NCBI RefSeq assembly: GCF_002303885.1
Contig: NZ_MRCM01000011.1
Location: 124,001-188,000, forward strand
DNA: 64,000 nucleotides
Source: Flavobacterium sp. ACN2
Lineage (GTDB): Bacteria; Bacteroidota; Bacteroidia; Flavobacteriales; Flavobacteriaceae
Direction: 5' to 3'
Position numbers and translations under genes: made by a program. The notes under the pieces are model-generated. The model saw only the letters and a program-made list of their open reading frames with translations. It had not been told where the DNA came from and did not search any database. Each line of letters begins with the position of its first letter. The stretch's first letter is position 1. Below are positions 18,226-26,493 of the stretch, piece after piece.

Positions 18226-18702
18226 TTAGAATAAACTTTGTTGTGCAGACGGACATTCGTGTTCCAAAAGCCATTTTTTGCGTGACAATCCGCCAGCATA
18301 TCCAGTTAAAGACCCATTTGTTCCAATAACGCGGTGACAGGGAACCACAATCCAAAGCGGATTTTTGCCATTTGCTGATGCTACAGCGCGAATTGCTTTT
18401 ACATCGCCCAATTTCTTGGTCTGGTCCATATAACTAACCGTTTTTCCGTAAGGAATTTCTAAAAGAGATTTCCAGACTTTCTGCTGGAATTCGGTTCCTT
18501 GTGGATTTAGTTTAAGATCAAAATCGGTTCTTTTCCCTTCAAAATATTCATTCAATTGTGAAACGGCTTCTTGTAAAACGGCTGGAATTTCCTTAGAAAC
18601 TTCATTTGTTCCAACATCGGAAACAGAAATTACCGAAATACCGTTTTCATCTCCAATGATTTTGGTGATTCCGAGAGGCGAATTGATGAAAACTGTTTCC
18701 AT
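18226..18702 (-). CDS. ogt: methylated-DNA-[protein]-cysteine S-methyltransferase
   Basis: Suicide repair protein that removes the alkyl group from O6-alkylguanine to its own cysteine. I chose the ATG at 18702 (METVFINSPLG), giving 158 residues; a frame extension to 18732 would add 10 unlikely residues. The active site is PCHRVIG with Cys122, preceded by the DNA-binding helix AIRAVASANGKNP and followed by GSLTGYAGGLSRKKWLLEHE. All family motifs are intact. Third gene of a same-strand group with an exonuclease and an AlkZ-like glycosylase. Confidence 0.95.
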   Translation of the reverse strand: METVFINSPLGITKIIGDENGISVISVSDVGTNEVSKEIPAVLQEAVSQLNEYFEGKRTDFDLKLNPQGTEFQQKVWKSLLEIPYGKTVSYMDQTKKLGDVKAIRAVASANGKNPLWIVVPCHRVIGTNGSLTGYAGGLSRKKWLLEHECPSAQQSLF

Positions 18703-18732
18703 GATTTTTGAGTTATAACCGTATAGAAGCAA

Positions 18733-18887
18733 AGGTCAATCGCAAAGTTCGCAAAGTTTTTTTAAATCATGTAAGTAATTTAAGTTTTTGTATAACGCTT
18801 TAAACGATTGTCACCCTGAGCGAGTCTAAGGCTTGTGAAAAATAATATATCCCTGACTTTGTTAAGTCTAGAAGCATAAAGAATCAA
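18733..18887. repeat. intergenic interspersed-repeat fragments
   Basis: Holds TCGCAAAGTTCGCAAAG (18738-18755) and a CACCCTGAGCGAGTCTAAGG box (near 18808-18830), variants of repeat words found in other gaps of this window. No gene seen. Confidence 0.55.
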
Positions 18888-19463
18888 TTAAAAAGTCATT
18901 AATAGTCCACAGTTTGATTCTTTGGCTTCTTCGTAAATCTCAATTAATTCTTCATAAGCTTGGATAACTTCTTTGTCTAAGCTCTCAGTCTCGAAGATAT
19001 TTATGAAGTTTTGTTTTAAACTTATTAGTTCTTTATGAATGCTAGAAATTTGCTGAGAGTCAATAAAACCAAGTCCCATTCTGCCTGGGTCTAAAGTAAA
19101 GTTTTCAGAATCTAATGATTTGCCAAGTATATAATATTCATTATTAAACTTAAGGTCTAATTCATCAAATGATTCTAATAATAATTCCCAGCTATAAGAT
19201 AACCCTAATTCTTCATCAGGATTATAATATTTTGTCATTGCAAAATCTGCTAGTTCTTGAATATCTTCGGTTTCTAACTCTTCTATCCATTCAGATGTAA
19301 GTTCTTCTCCTGAATAAGGTGACTTTAAATCGTTTAAATTTTGGTTTATAAAAGAAATTAACAATTTTTCGTTATCTGTTTCTCCAGCAGTAAGAATGAT
19401 TTCTGATAATTCTTTTGTGAATGCTGACGTATTAAACAAAAATGATTTGTGTTCCATTGACAT
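18888..19463 (-). CDS. hypothetical acidic protein
   Basis: 191 residues from the ATG at 19463; the frame is open to a TTG at 19490, and a second ATG follows at 19457. The protein is acidic, mostly helical, rich in Glu/Leu/Ser, with no signal peptide or membrane segment. Segments such as SEWIEELETEDIQELADFAM and KEVIQAYEELIEIYEEAKE look like amphipathic helices. I recognise no family. Its size and soluble, acidic make-up resemble immunity-type orphan proteins of Bacteroidota, but that is only a resemblance. Confidence 0.65.
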   Translation of the reverse strand: MSMEHKSFLFNTSAFTKELSEIILTAGETDNEKLLISFINQNLNDLKSPYSGEELTSEWIEELETEDIQELADFAMTKYYNPDEELGLSYSWELLLESFDELDLKFNNEYYILGKSLDSENFTLDPGRMGLGFIDSQQISSIHKELISLKQNFINIFETESLDKEVIQAYEELIEIYEEAKESNCGLLMTF

Positions 19464-19593
19464 GATTTTCGCGTTATAAATTTTTTGCAAAAATGTTTTA
19501 TGGATGTGTTTTTAATAGCCTCAATAAGATGTATTTGTATCACTTTAAGTTTAAATAAGGATTTTAACTTTACCAAGCCGGATATCTTAGAGT

Positions 19594-20415
19594 TTAATAA
19601 TTATCTAAACAGAATTTATAGTTCAAATAGTTTTCAATCTTTTCGCTAGAAACCACTTTTTTAATATTTGATTTTTCAGAATTGAATTTTGGTTCTGGCA
19701 AATTCATTTCGATCGCTTTTTGAGTATAGTATTCCTCTCTTGTTGGGTGAAAAGGTGCAACTGCATTAAAAACTTCATTCCATTTCGATTGATTTATGAT
19801 TTCGTCAATAATGCCAATACAGTCGTTTTGATGAATTAAATTGATTGGAGCATCAGGATTTTCTAAGTTTTCTTTTCCAGCTAAAAACTTTACAGGATGA
19901 CGATCTTCACCAATTAATCCGCCGAAACGCAGAATTGTAGTTTCAAATTTCTGATTTTCTTGAAGAAGCTTTTCTGCTAAAACTAACTGTTTGCCACTCT
20001 CAGTATCTGGATTTGGAATAGTTTCTTCTGTTACCAAACCATTTTCATCTCCATAAACCGATGTTGAACTTACAAAAAGGACTTTCTTAACCGTTGATTT
20101 TGCTATAAACGGAATCAAATTCTTGATTTTGTTTACAAATGTCATTTCGAGCGGAGTTGAGAAACTTTGATTGGCTCTTAATTTTGGCGGAATGTCTATG
20201 ATTAAGATTTCGCTTTCCGCTAAAAAATCAGTGGTGTTTTCAGAAACACTTTCACTTTCAACCGTTACTAAAAACGGATTTATTCCAGCATTTTCTAAAA
20301 TGGAAAGTTTATTTTCTGAAGTTGTAGATCCGTTTACCGAATTTCCTTTTGCAATTAATGCTTTTGCTAAAGGAAGCCCTAACCAGCCACAGCCAAGTAT
20401 ACTAATTTTTGTCAT
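19594..20415 (-). CDS. NAD(P)-binding SDR family protein, YeeZ-like
   Basis: 273 residues with an N-terminal Rossmann fold: MTKISILGCGWLGLPLAKAL carries the GxGxxG dinucleotide motif (8-13). Further marks of extended atypical SDR/YeeZ proteins are VLFVSSTSVYGDENGLVTEE and TILRFGGLIGEDRHPV. The classical YxxxK pair is not obvious in the expected place, as in other members of this atypical group. Reaction unknown. A perfect five-copy 8-bp tandem repeat lies 14 nt upstream of the ATG. Confidence 0.85.
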   Translation of the reverse strand: MTKISILGCGWLGLPLAKALIAKGNSVNGSTTSENKLSILENAGINPFLVTVESESVSENTTDFLAESEILIIDIPPKLRANQSFSTPLEMTFVNKIKNLIPFIAKSTVKKVLFVSSTSVYGDENGLVTEETIPNPDTESGKQLVLAEKLLQENQKFETTILRFGGLIGEDRHPVKFLAGKENLENPDAPINLIHQNDCIGIIDEIINQSKWNEVFNAVAPFHPTREEYYTQKAIEMNLPEPKFNSEKSNIKKVVSSEKIENYLNYKFCLDNY

Positions 20416-20428
20416 TTTTTCTTTTTAA

Positions 20429-20468
20429 GTTGCAAAGTTACAAAGTTACAAAGTTGCAAAGTTGCAAA
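20429..20468. repeat. 8-bp tandem repeat, five copies, directly upstream of the YeeZ-like gene
   Basis: Five back-to-back octamers GTTRCAAA (G,A,A,G,G at the fourth base), 40 bp without interruption. On the minus strand they sit 14-53 nt upstream of the ATG at 20415, where promoter spacing or leader length would change with copy number. Flanking sequence also carries 'GCAAAG' words of the interspersed repeats. Confidence 0.9.
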
Positions 20469-20530
20469 GAAAATTAAACTTAGCGTCTTGGCGACTTTGC
20501 AAGATTAAAAGTCACAGAGAGATTCTTTGG

Positions 20531-20980
20531 TTACAAAGTTAAAGTAAATCGGACTTTGTCTTTTCCTTTTGCGCCCATTCTGTTGTAAAATTTAATAGCT
20601 CTTGTATTGAATTCTGGAGTTTGCCATTGTATGTTGACACAATTGTTTTGTTTTCCGATTTCTTTTAATTTCTCGATTAAGATTTCGCCAATTCCAAAAC
20701 CTCTCGTTTCTTCTTCCAAAAACAAACAATCCATGTAAAGAAAGTCTTGCGCATTCCAGGTTGAAAAATCAAAAGTGTAAGAGGCATAACCGACAATGGT
20801 TTCTTCTGTAGCGACAACCAAACAATATAGTTTTGGGTTTGGACCAAATAAAGCATTTTTTAAACCTTTTTCTTTTCCTTCAGGAGAAAATTCGGCTTTT
20901 TCAAATTCGGCATGTTTCTGAATTAAAACCAATAGTTTAGGCAAGTCTGTGATTTCGCAGTTTCTTATTGAATATTCCAT
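20531..20980 (-). CDS. GNAT family N-acetyltransferase (spermidine/diamine acetyltransferase-like)
   Basis: 149 residues forming a single GNAT fold. Typical marks are RNCEITDLPKLLVLI at the start, LYMDCLFLEEETRGFGIGEIL with the acetyl-CoA pyrophosphate loop (RGFGIG), and the C-terminal QTPEFNTRAIKFYNRMGAK. The DLFV/DCLF core and NxRAIxFY tail are closest to the diamine acetyltransferase group. Its start overlaps the 3' end of the LysR-type regulator gene by 16 nt, so the two are translationally coupled; the acceptor substrate is not predictable. Confidence 0.85.
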   Translation of the reverse strand: MEYSIRNCEITDLPKLLVLIQKHAEFEKAEFSPEGKEKGLKNALFGPNPKLYCLVVATEETIVGYASYTFDFSTWNAQDFLYMDCLFLEEETRGFGIGEILIEKLKEIGKQNNCVNIQWQTPEFNTRAIKFYNRMGAKGKDKVRFTLTL

Positions 20981-21867
20981 TGCAAGTTGATTTCGTTTTG
21001 TAAAAAGCTGATAAAATGATAGAAATAATCAGGATAACTTTCATTGGTGCGTGTTGCAATGAAGTGCTTTCTTTTTAAACCATTTTTTCCAACTTTTACT
21101 GCTTTTAGCGAAGTGGTTTTTAAATATGGCGTAAATGCCCATTTTGCCATCGACATGACTCCCATATCGGCTTTTACCATTTCTAGAGAAGCTTCGGTTA
21201 ATGGCATCGGAGTTATTTTCTTCGGACTTACTTTGGCTGGAGCCAAAAGAAACTGATGAATAGTAACGGTTTCTAACGGAAGCGAATGAATTATAAAATG
21301 CTCGTTAATAAAATCTTCTGCAACGACATATTTTTTATCTGCCCAAGCATGATTTTCAGAAACTACCATTACCACCTCGTCCTGAAAAAGCTCTTGATAT
21401 TTTATATTGCTGTCTTTTATCTGATCACTTACAATGGCAATGTCAATTGTGTTTTCTAGAAGTTTTTGCAATGGGATATGAGTCGCTTCGGCTACTATTT
21501 TCAATTCGACATTTGGGTATAAAAGATGAAATTGCTTTAAAACGGAAGGAAGCCAATGGTAACTTGAGAAACATTCAGTACTGATTCGGATTTCGCCATG
21601 TTCGCCAAAGACCATTTGTTTGATTTGAGTTTCGGCTTCGGCAAGTTTGTTCAGGATTTCATTGGCCAGTTCGTAGATTTTTTCGCCTGCTTTTGTAAGT
21701 ACTAGTTTTTTATTTGTTCTTAAAAAAATGGCTGTTCCCAATTGATATTCGGCTTCTTTAAGCTGATGACTCAAAGCCGATTGTGTCAAATGAAGTTTGT
21801 CGATCGCTTTTGTGATGCTTCCTTCTTCGACAATTGCTTTTATCAATTTTAAGTGGCGTATTTCCAT
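20965..21867 (-). CDS. LysR-type transcriptional regulator
   Basis: 300 residues from the ATG at 21867 (MEIRHLKLIKAIVEEGSIT); an in-frame TTG at 21888 would add seven residues. N-terminal winged helix-turn-helix with the recognition segment LTQSALSHQLKEAE, then a LysR substrate-binding domain from about 90. The overall look (HLKLIKAIVEEGSITKAIDKLHLTQSALS) is that of the MetR-like subgroup. It is divergent from the rhodanese gene at 22014 (146-bp gap), the common arrangement for a LysR regulator and its target, and overlaps the downstream GNAT gene by 16 nt. The inducer is unknown. Confidence 0.9.
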   Translation of the reverse strand: MEIRHLKLIKAIVEEGSITKAIDKLHLTQSALSHQLKEAEYQLGTAIFLRTNKKLVLTKAGEKIYELANEILNKLAEAETQIKQMVFGEHGEIRISTECFSSYHWLPSVLKQFHLLYPNVELKIVAEATHIPLQKLLENTIDIAIVSDQIKDSNIKYQELFQDEVVMVVSENHAWADKKYVVAEDFINEHFIIHSLPLETVTIHQFLLAPAKVSPKKITPMPLTEASLEMVKADMGVMSMAKWAFTPYLKTTSLKAVKVGKNGLKRKHFIATRTNESYPDYFYHFISFLQNEINLQWNIQ

Positions 21868-22013
21868 TTTTGAAGAATTAATACGCAAAGTAACAAAATT
21901 TTAGACTGGCTTTTGCATGAAAAAAAGTAATGCTTTTGATGAATTCTTTTCGTTTTTATGATGTTTGATGTTGGGCTACTTTTGGAAAAGTAAAACATCA
22001 AAACGCAAACAAC

Positions 22014-22409
22014 ATGGAAGCACAAATTAAACATTATGAAAACAAACTAGCTTTTGAAATGGATCCGTCTGATTTATTTGAAGCTTTAAACAATGGCGAG
22101 AAAATAATTGTAATCGATGCCAGAAGAGCTTTTGGATACGATGAAGAACATATTCCGAATGCCGTTAATATTCCGCACCGCGAAATGAATTTAGAAACTA
22201 CAAGACATTTAGATAAAGATATTCTATATGTGACATATTGCACCGGAATTGGCTGTAATGCTTCGACAAAAGGAGCTTTGAATATGACTAAATTAGGTTT
22301 TAAAGTAAAAGAACTAATTGGCGGACTAGAATGGTGGAAAATCGACGGATATGCAACCGAAGGTACAAAAGGCGAAAAGAAAGGTTTGAAAATAGAATGC
22401 GCTTGCTAA
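22014..22409 (+). CDS. rhodanese-like sulfurtransferase
   Basis: 131 residues, one rhodanese domain. VIDARRAFGYDEEHIPNAVNIPH is the N-terminal signature; the active-site loop is YCTGIGCNAS with Cys76 at the catalytic place and a second Cys81 in the same loop. The C-terminus ends in an ECAC pair (residues 128-131). The gene is divergent from the LysR regulator and likely controlled by it. Single-domain rhodaneses move sulfane sulfur to cyanide or protein acceptors; the natural acceptor is not known. The length is a little over the minimum for the domain. Confidence 0.9.
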   Translation: MEAQIKHYENKLAFEMDPSDLFEALNNGEKIIVIDARRAFGYDEEHIPNAVNIPHREMNLETTRHLDKDILYVTYCTGIGCNASTKGALNMTKLGFKVKELIGGLEWWKIDGYATEGTKGEKKGLKIECAC

Positions 22410-22414
22410 AACTG

Positions 22415-22452
22415 AAAAAGGCAGACTTTAGAATTATAAGTCTGCCTTTTTA
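22415..22452. terminator. bidirectional terminator
   Basis: AAAAAGGCAGACTT pairs with AAGTCTGCCTTTTT, loop of about 9 nt, between the converging rhodanese and TPR genes. Confidence 0.9.
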
Positions 22453-22460
22453 TTTAAGTT

Positions 22461-23330
22461 TTATTCAATTTTAATGTTGTTTTTCTCTGCAATTTTTTTG
22501 AATACATCCTCTTTGTTTTCCGATTTCATTTTCTGGTAAAGAGCCCCAATAAGCTGTTCAGAATCTTTTGCATATTCAGAATTTTCATTGGTATAAATGA
22601 TATGGGCCAAAAAAAGATTATCCAGCGCTTTTTCATCATCTTTCAGCATGAAATAGTTTTTTCCAGCACCAAAATAGCCTTCAGCATTGTTTGGATGATA
22701 TTGAATTAGTTTTTCATAATAACTTATCGCAGTTTGATAATCAGATTTAAAAGTATAGGCAACACCAATATTCATCAAGGCAAAATTTCCTTCGGGATAA
22801 ATTTCGAGCGATTTTTTGTAATATTTAATGGCATTATCATAATCGTTTAACTGTCTGTAAGAAACAGCCATATCATCAAGAGCAAGAACAAAATTTGGAT
22901 CTTCTTTTAAAGCCAGCTGAAAACTTTCGATAGCCATTTTATAGTTGCTCTGGCGCATAAAATCTTTTGCAATTATATAAGAGTTCTGCGCGTTTTTGTT
23001 CTTTGATTCGCTATAAAAAACATCGTCTTTGTTTTCCATTAATTCAGGAACCAGATTCGGACATTTTTTTGAAATGACACCTTGAACTTTCAGAATCATT
23101 CCCTGAATGCCTTCAACTGTGTTTATTGATTCTCTAACTTTAGGATCTTTATCTGTCAAGATCACTTCGCTCATTGGTTTAGTTAGACAATCTCTATAAA
23201 CGTCTTCAGTAACTTTTGAACTTTTTTCTAAACACTCGCATGCTTTTGTGGCGATTTTTTCTTCAACGGTTTGCGCATTCAGTGCCAGAAAGCCGCTAAA
23301 AGTTAAAAATAACGAGAAGTTTTTTTTCAT
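22461..23330 (-). CDS. secreted TPR-repeat protein
   Basis: 289 residues with a signal peptide (1-19, ending LNAQT). Residues 25-110 hold four conserved Cys (ACECLEKS, DCLT, KKCP), a pattern seen in Bacteroidota periplasmic proteins. From about 115 there are at least four TPR units (for example SNYKMAIESFQLALKEDPNF, NDYDNAIKYYKKSLEIYPEG). Probably a periplasmic protein-protein interaction module. Follows the M28 peptidase gene on the same strand with a 29-nt gap, so likely cotranscribed with it. Confidence 0.82.
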   Translation of the reverse strand: MKKNFSLFLTFSGFLALNAQTVEEKIATKACECLEKSSKVTEDVYRDCLTKPMSEVILTDKDPKVRESINTVEGIQGMILKVQGVISKKCPNLVPELMENKDDVFYSESKNKNAQNSYIIAKDFMRQSNYKMAIESFQLALKEDPNFVLALDDMAVSYRQLNDYDNAIKYYKKSLEIYPEGNFALMNIGVAYTFKSDYQTAISYYEKLIQYHPNNAEGYFGAGKNYFMLKDDEKALDNLFLAHIIYTNENSEYAKDSEQLIGALYQKMKSENKEDVFKKIAEKNNIKIE

Positions 23331-23359
23331 TTTAAATGATTAAGGTTAGAGTGATTTTC

Positions 23360-25753
23360 TTATTCTGGTTTAACAACTGCCGGTTTCAAAGTATCTTTAC
23401 TTACCGCCAAACTATCTACTGGCACAACAGGCTCAATAGGTTTTACTGGCGGCACATATCTTTTGATTTTCTGCTGTATTAAAATGGCATCATTTAAAAC
23501 AAATGGTGTTGGCATCATCCAATCATTTCTTGGTTTAACATTCAATAGCGGATTGCTCATTAAATCGAATGAACTTTCGATTAAATCCATATCAAAAATA
23601 GACGATTTATTGATGTAGAATTCCATTTCAAGAGGTTCATTCCCTACAACATAATAACATAAAATTTTGCTGTCTTCTCTTTGCAGACGATTTCCTTTTT
23701 CGCCAGAAGTTGCCACTCCGTTTGCTTTAAAGTTAAAGAACGTCATTTTCGGATTAGCATAAATATCGTAACGATTTACTTTTCTGTTTGGAGTAATTTT
23801 GATTTTTAGATATCTATTATTTCCAATTACACTATCTCTTAAAAACTGAATTGTTGGTTTCGGAACTTCAACAACTGGAGCAATAGCGCTATAGGTAAAC
23901 GTCGTATTGTATTTGCTTGCCAGTGGAAGCGTATTTAATCCAACTGCTTTTTGATTGTTTTCGCCTAAATAAGATTTAGTCCATTCGTCCAAATTAGTAT
24001 CGTATGTTGTCCAAACAGCCGAATTGTTGTCTGCATTGTAAACATATAATAAACTATTCGATTTTGCTTTACCATATTCGTAACCAGAATTGTATCCCGC
24101 GTAAATGAAAAATGCAATAGAAGACAGGAAGAAAACAACGATCCAAGCTCCTTTTTTTGCAAATGCACCAAATATCGGAAGTAATAATCCGAACAAAAGA
24201 ACGGTTAGAACAGCACTTCCATACAATATTTTAAGACCTAAACCAACAGGGAACATTACAATGAAAGGTGCAACAATTGCTAGGGCAGGAATAGAAAATA
24301 TTAAATTCATTCCTAAACTGTAATGTTGTGTAAAGACAAAGATTCCGAATAATAAGATTCCGAAATAAACCGGAATAATTAAGAAACCTGCACCTGTTAA
24401 GCTATTTGCTAAAAAGGCATTGATGATGATCCAAACTAGTAAGGGCGCCACAAAATGGTTCATCGTAGTTTTTGCCTCAGAAAAATGATGGTAAAAAGCA
24501 AAACAGATTGCAATACTTAACGTAACAAAAGCACCAATGTAAGCATGACCGTTATAAGTAAATCCGTTTAGAAGATCAGAATACTGCGGGTAGATTTCAA
24601 GAACAAGTTTCCATCCTAAAAACGTTACCAATCCTGCAATTATAAGTGATCCAAGAAGTGGAACAAAACCTTTAAAAATTTCTGTGAAAGTAATGATTCG
24701 TTTTACTTTTCCAACGAAAATGAAAATAACCAATAAGCCAAAAGCAATAAGTGTCATTGGCATTACCCAAGTAAACGGATAACTGATGAAAGTAAAAGGA
24801 GCATTGAAATAAACATCGTCTTCTGTAGACTCGGTTTGGTTTAAATCAATATTAGAGAAGTATTTTATCAAAGGCATAATGTAAGTGCCTTGATGTGCCA
24901 ATGTATTTTTGTTTAGATGCTGAACATCATCCTGTTGCGTATGATAGTTAAAATGCCCATCTATAAATGCAAAATTAAAACCTTGAATATTTCCTTGTTC
25001 TCTAAAAACAGTTAAATCGGTATCGTTAGGAAGCATTTTGTAAATACTATACATCAACGAATTTGAAACGGGATGTGAAGGTTTTGCTTTGGTAAATTCC
25101 TTAATCAGAGCTTGATTTCCTTTATTGGTTTCCATCAGCATGTAGCTTGGTCCAGAAGTTCCTCTTGCTTCAAAGTTTAAAACCAAACCAACGTCTTTTG
25201 CCCAAGGATGTTTATTTACGAATAAAGCAGCGCCGTTTAATCCCAATTCTTCTGCATCAGAGAATAATATGATAATATCGTTTTTTTGAGGATGTTTGGA
25301 GTACAAAAAGGCGCGAACACCTTCTAAAATGGTAGCGACTCCAGAAGCATCGTCGCTTGCGCCTTTAGAAAACGAGTGTGGTGCACTATCATAATGAGAA
25401 AGAAGTAAAAGTGCTTTTGTATTGTTAGTTCCTTTAATTCGAGCCAAAATATTTTTTGACTTTACCAAAAGACCTTTATCGTTTAGAGTAAAACCTTCCT
25501 GGACACTCGTTTCTAAACCAATTCGGTTTAATTCTAGCTTTAAATAGTTGGCAACAAGTTCGTGATTGGTTGACCCTACATAGTGCGGTTTCTGTGCAAT
25601 AATCTCTACCTGATTTAAGGCTCTTTCGGTCGAAAATTCTGCAAGAGCTTCGTCATCTTTAGAGATTCCTTGCGGCATCATCGTGGCGTATATAATGCCA
25701 AGTAAGGCTAAAACGCAGACTATGGCTAGAATTGAGGTGGGGTTTTTTCTCAT
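23360..25753 (-). CDS. M28 family zinc aminopeptidase with multi-pass membrane domain
   Basis: 797 residues. An N-terminal membrane anchor (8-25) precedes an M28 peptidase domain (about 45-305) with zinc ligands His120 (LSHYDS), bridging Asp134 (ASDDASG), catalytic Glu168 and ligand Glu169 (DAEELG), Glu195 (NFEARG) and a His in FIDGHFNYHTQQDD. Then follow about eight transmembrane segments (roughly 330-560) and a C-terminal extracytoplasmic domain ending in a Pro/Val-rich tail. The architecture matches the ER aminopeptidase/Fxna-like group. The cargo peptide is unknown. Expressed ahead of the TPR protein. Confidence 0.9.
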   Translation of the reverse strand: MRKNPTSILAIVCVLALLGIIYATMMPQGISKDDEALAEFSTERALNQVEIIAQKPHYVGSTNHELVANYLKLELNRIGLETSVQEGFTLNDKGLLVKSKNILARIKGTNNTKALLLLSHYDSAPHSFSKGASDDASGVATILEGVRAFLYSKHPQKNDIIILFSDAEELGLNGAALFVNKHPWAKDVGLVLNFEARGTSGPSYMLMETNKGNQALIKEFTKAKPSHPVSNSLMYSIYKMLPNDTDLTVFREQGNIQGFNFAFIDGHFNYHTQQDDVQHLNKNTLAHQGTYIMPLIKYFSNIDLNQTESTEDDVYFNAPFTFISYPFTWVMPMTLIAFGLLVIFIFVGKVKRIITFTEIFKGFVPLLGSLIIAGLVTFLGWKLVLEIYPQYSDLLNGFTYNGHAYIGAFVTLSIAICFAFYHHFSEAKTTMNHFVAPLLVWIIINAFLANSLTGAGFLIIPVYFGILLFGIFVFTQHYSLGMNLIFSIPALAIVAPFIVMFPVGLGLKILYGSAVLTVLLFGLLLPIFGAFAKKGAWIVVFFLSSIAFFIYAGYNSGYEYGKAKSNSLLYVYNADNNSAVWTTYDTNLDEWTKSYLGENNQKAVGLNTLPLASKYNTTFTYSAIAPVVEVPKPTIQFLRDSVIGNNRYLKIKITPNRKVNRYDIYANPKMTFFNFKANGVATSGEKGNRLQREDSKILCYYVVGNEPLEMEFYINKSSIFDMDLIESSFDLMSNPLLNVKPRNDWMMPTPFVLNDAILIQQKIKRYVPPVKPIEPVVPVDSLAVSKDTLKPAVVKPE

Positions 25754-25768
25754 GGTAATAAATACTAA

Positions 25769-26116
25769 CTATATTTCTTTTTTAACAAGCATAAAATAAT
25801 CATTGTCCAAGGAACGATAGCCTTGATCGTACAAGAAATAATATGTATTTCCTGTCTTGGTCTGTAAAATGTTTGTAAAGAACTCAAAATCAAAACCTTT
25901 TGTTAGTAATTTATCTCTCGAAGCTTTCGATTTTCCGTCTACATTTAACTCTGCCAAAATACGGTAATTTTTGCGTAACTTGTTGTTTATATTTCGCATG
26001 AAATTCGTACTATCTTTATTTATTTTGTTATTGTAGGCATTTCGACAACTATCAGAACAGAATTTCTTGTCTTCTCTGCCAACAATTTTAATGGAACATT
26101 CGAGGCATGTTTTCAT
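25769..26116 (-). CDS. small zinc-ribbon protein
   Basis: 115 residues. The N-terminus MKTCLECSIKIVGREDKKFCSDSCR has two CxxC/CxxxC pairs (Cys4, Cys7, Cys20, Cys24) forming a DUF2116-like zinc ribbon. The remainder is basic then mixed, with KLRKNYRILAEL probably helical. The function is unknown. It lies 15 nt upstream of the M28 gene start and 9 nt after the preceding gene, so the set 26494-26126-25769-23360 may be one transcript. Confidence 0.75.
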   Translation of the reverse strand: MKTCLECSIKIVGREDKKFCSDSCRNAYNNKINKDSTNFMRNINNKLRKNYRILAELNVDGKSKASRDKLLTKGFDFEFFTNILQTKTGNTYYFLYDQGYRSLDNDYFMLVKKEI

Positions 26117-26125
26117 TTAACATTT

Positions 26126-26470
26126 TTATTTTGTTGATAAACTAGGTTTTTCACTTTCTCTTTTAATAATAACTTGATTAATTTCGTAGATTAAAAGCTC
26201 CACTTTTTTAATATCACAGTCGGTTAGAACAATATCCTTAAAACCATTTTCCAAATTAATTCTAAGTTCGCAAGATTTTTTAGGGACATTTAGTCCAAAT
26301 GTTATTTCAATGATTTTATTAATGAAAGATAAATGTCTTATTAATTCTAAGCTTACAATGCTGTCAATTTCAAATATGACATTATCCTTTCTGAAATCAG
26401 TATTGTTAATTACTAGATGATCATTTTTAATATAAATCTCAAATAGCGGATTTTTTCGAATGACACTCAT
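26126..26470 (-). CDS. hypothetical small protein
   Basis: 114 residues, no signal peptide or membrane segment. Alternating short beta strands (LFEIYIKNDHLVINN, KDNVIFEIDSIVSLEL) and a C-terminal helix could suggest a small PH-like or beta-sandwich fold, but I recognise no family. The start ATG is 23 nt after the stop of the GNAT-nitrilase gene and it ends 9 nt before the zinc-ribbon gene, so it is embedded in a same-strand cluster and probably genuinely expressed. Confidence 0.65.
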   Translation of the reverse strand: MSVIRKNPLFEIYIKNDHLVINNTDFRKDNVIFEIDSIVSLELIRHLSFINKIIEITFGLNVPKKSCELRINLENGFKDIVLTDCDIKKVELLIYEINQVIIKRESEKPSLSTK

Positions 26471-26493
26471 TGATTATTAATTTGAAAAGTTCT

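Noticed and set aside
20429-20468. CRISPR-like array at the GTTRCAAA repeats
   Set aside because: Units are 8 bp with no spacers; this is a simple tandem repeat. No CRISPR array or cas gene was found anywhere in the window.
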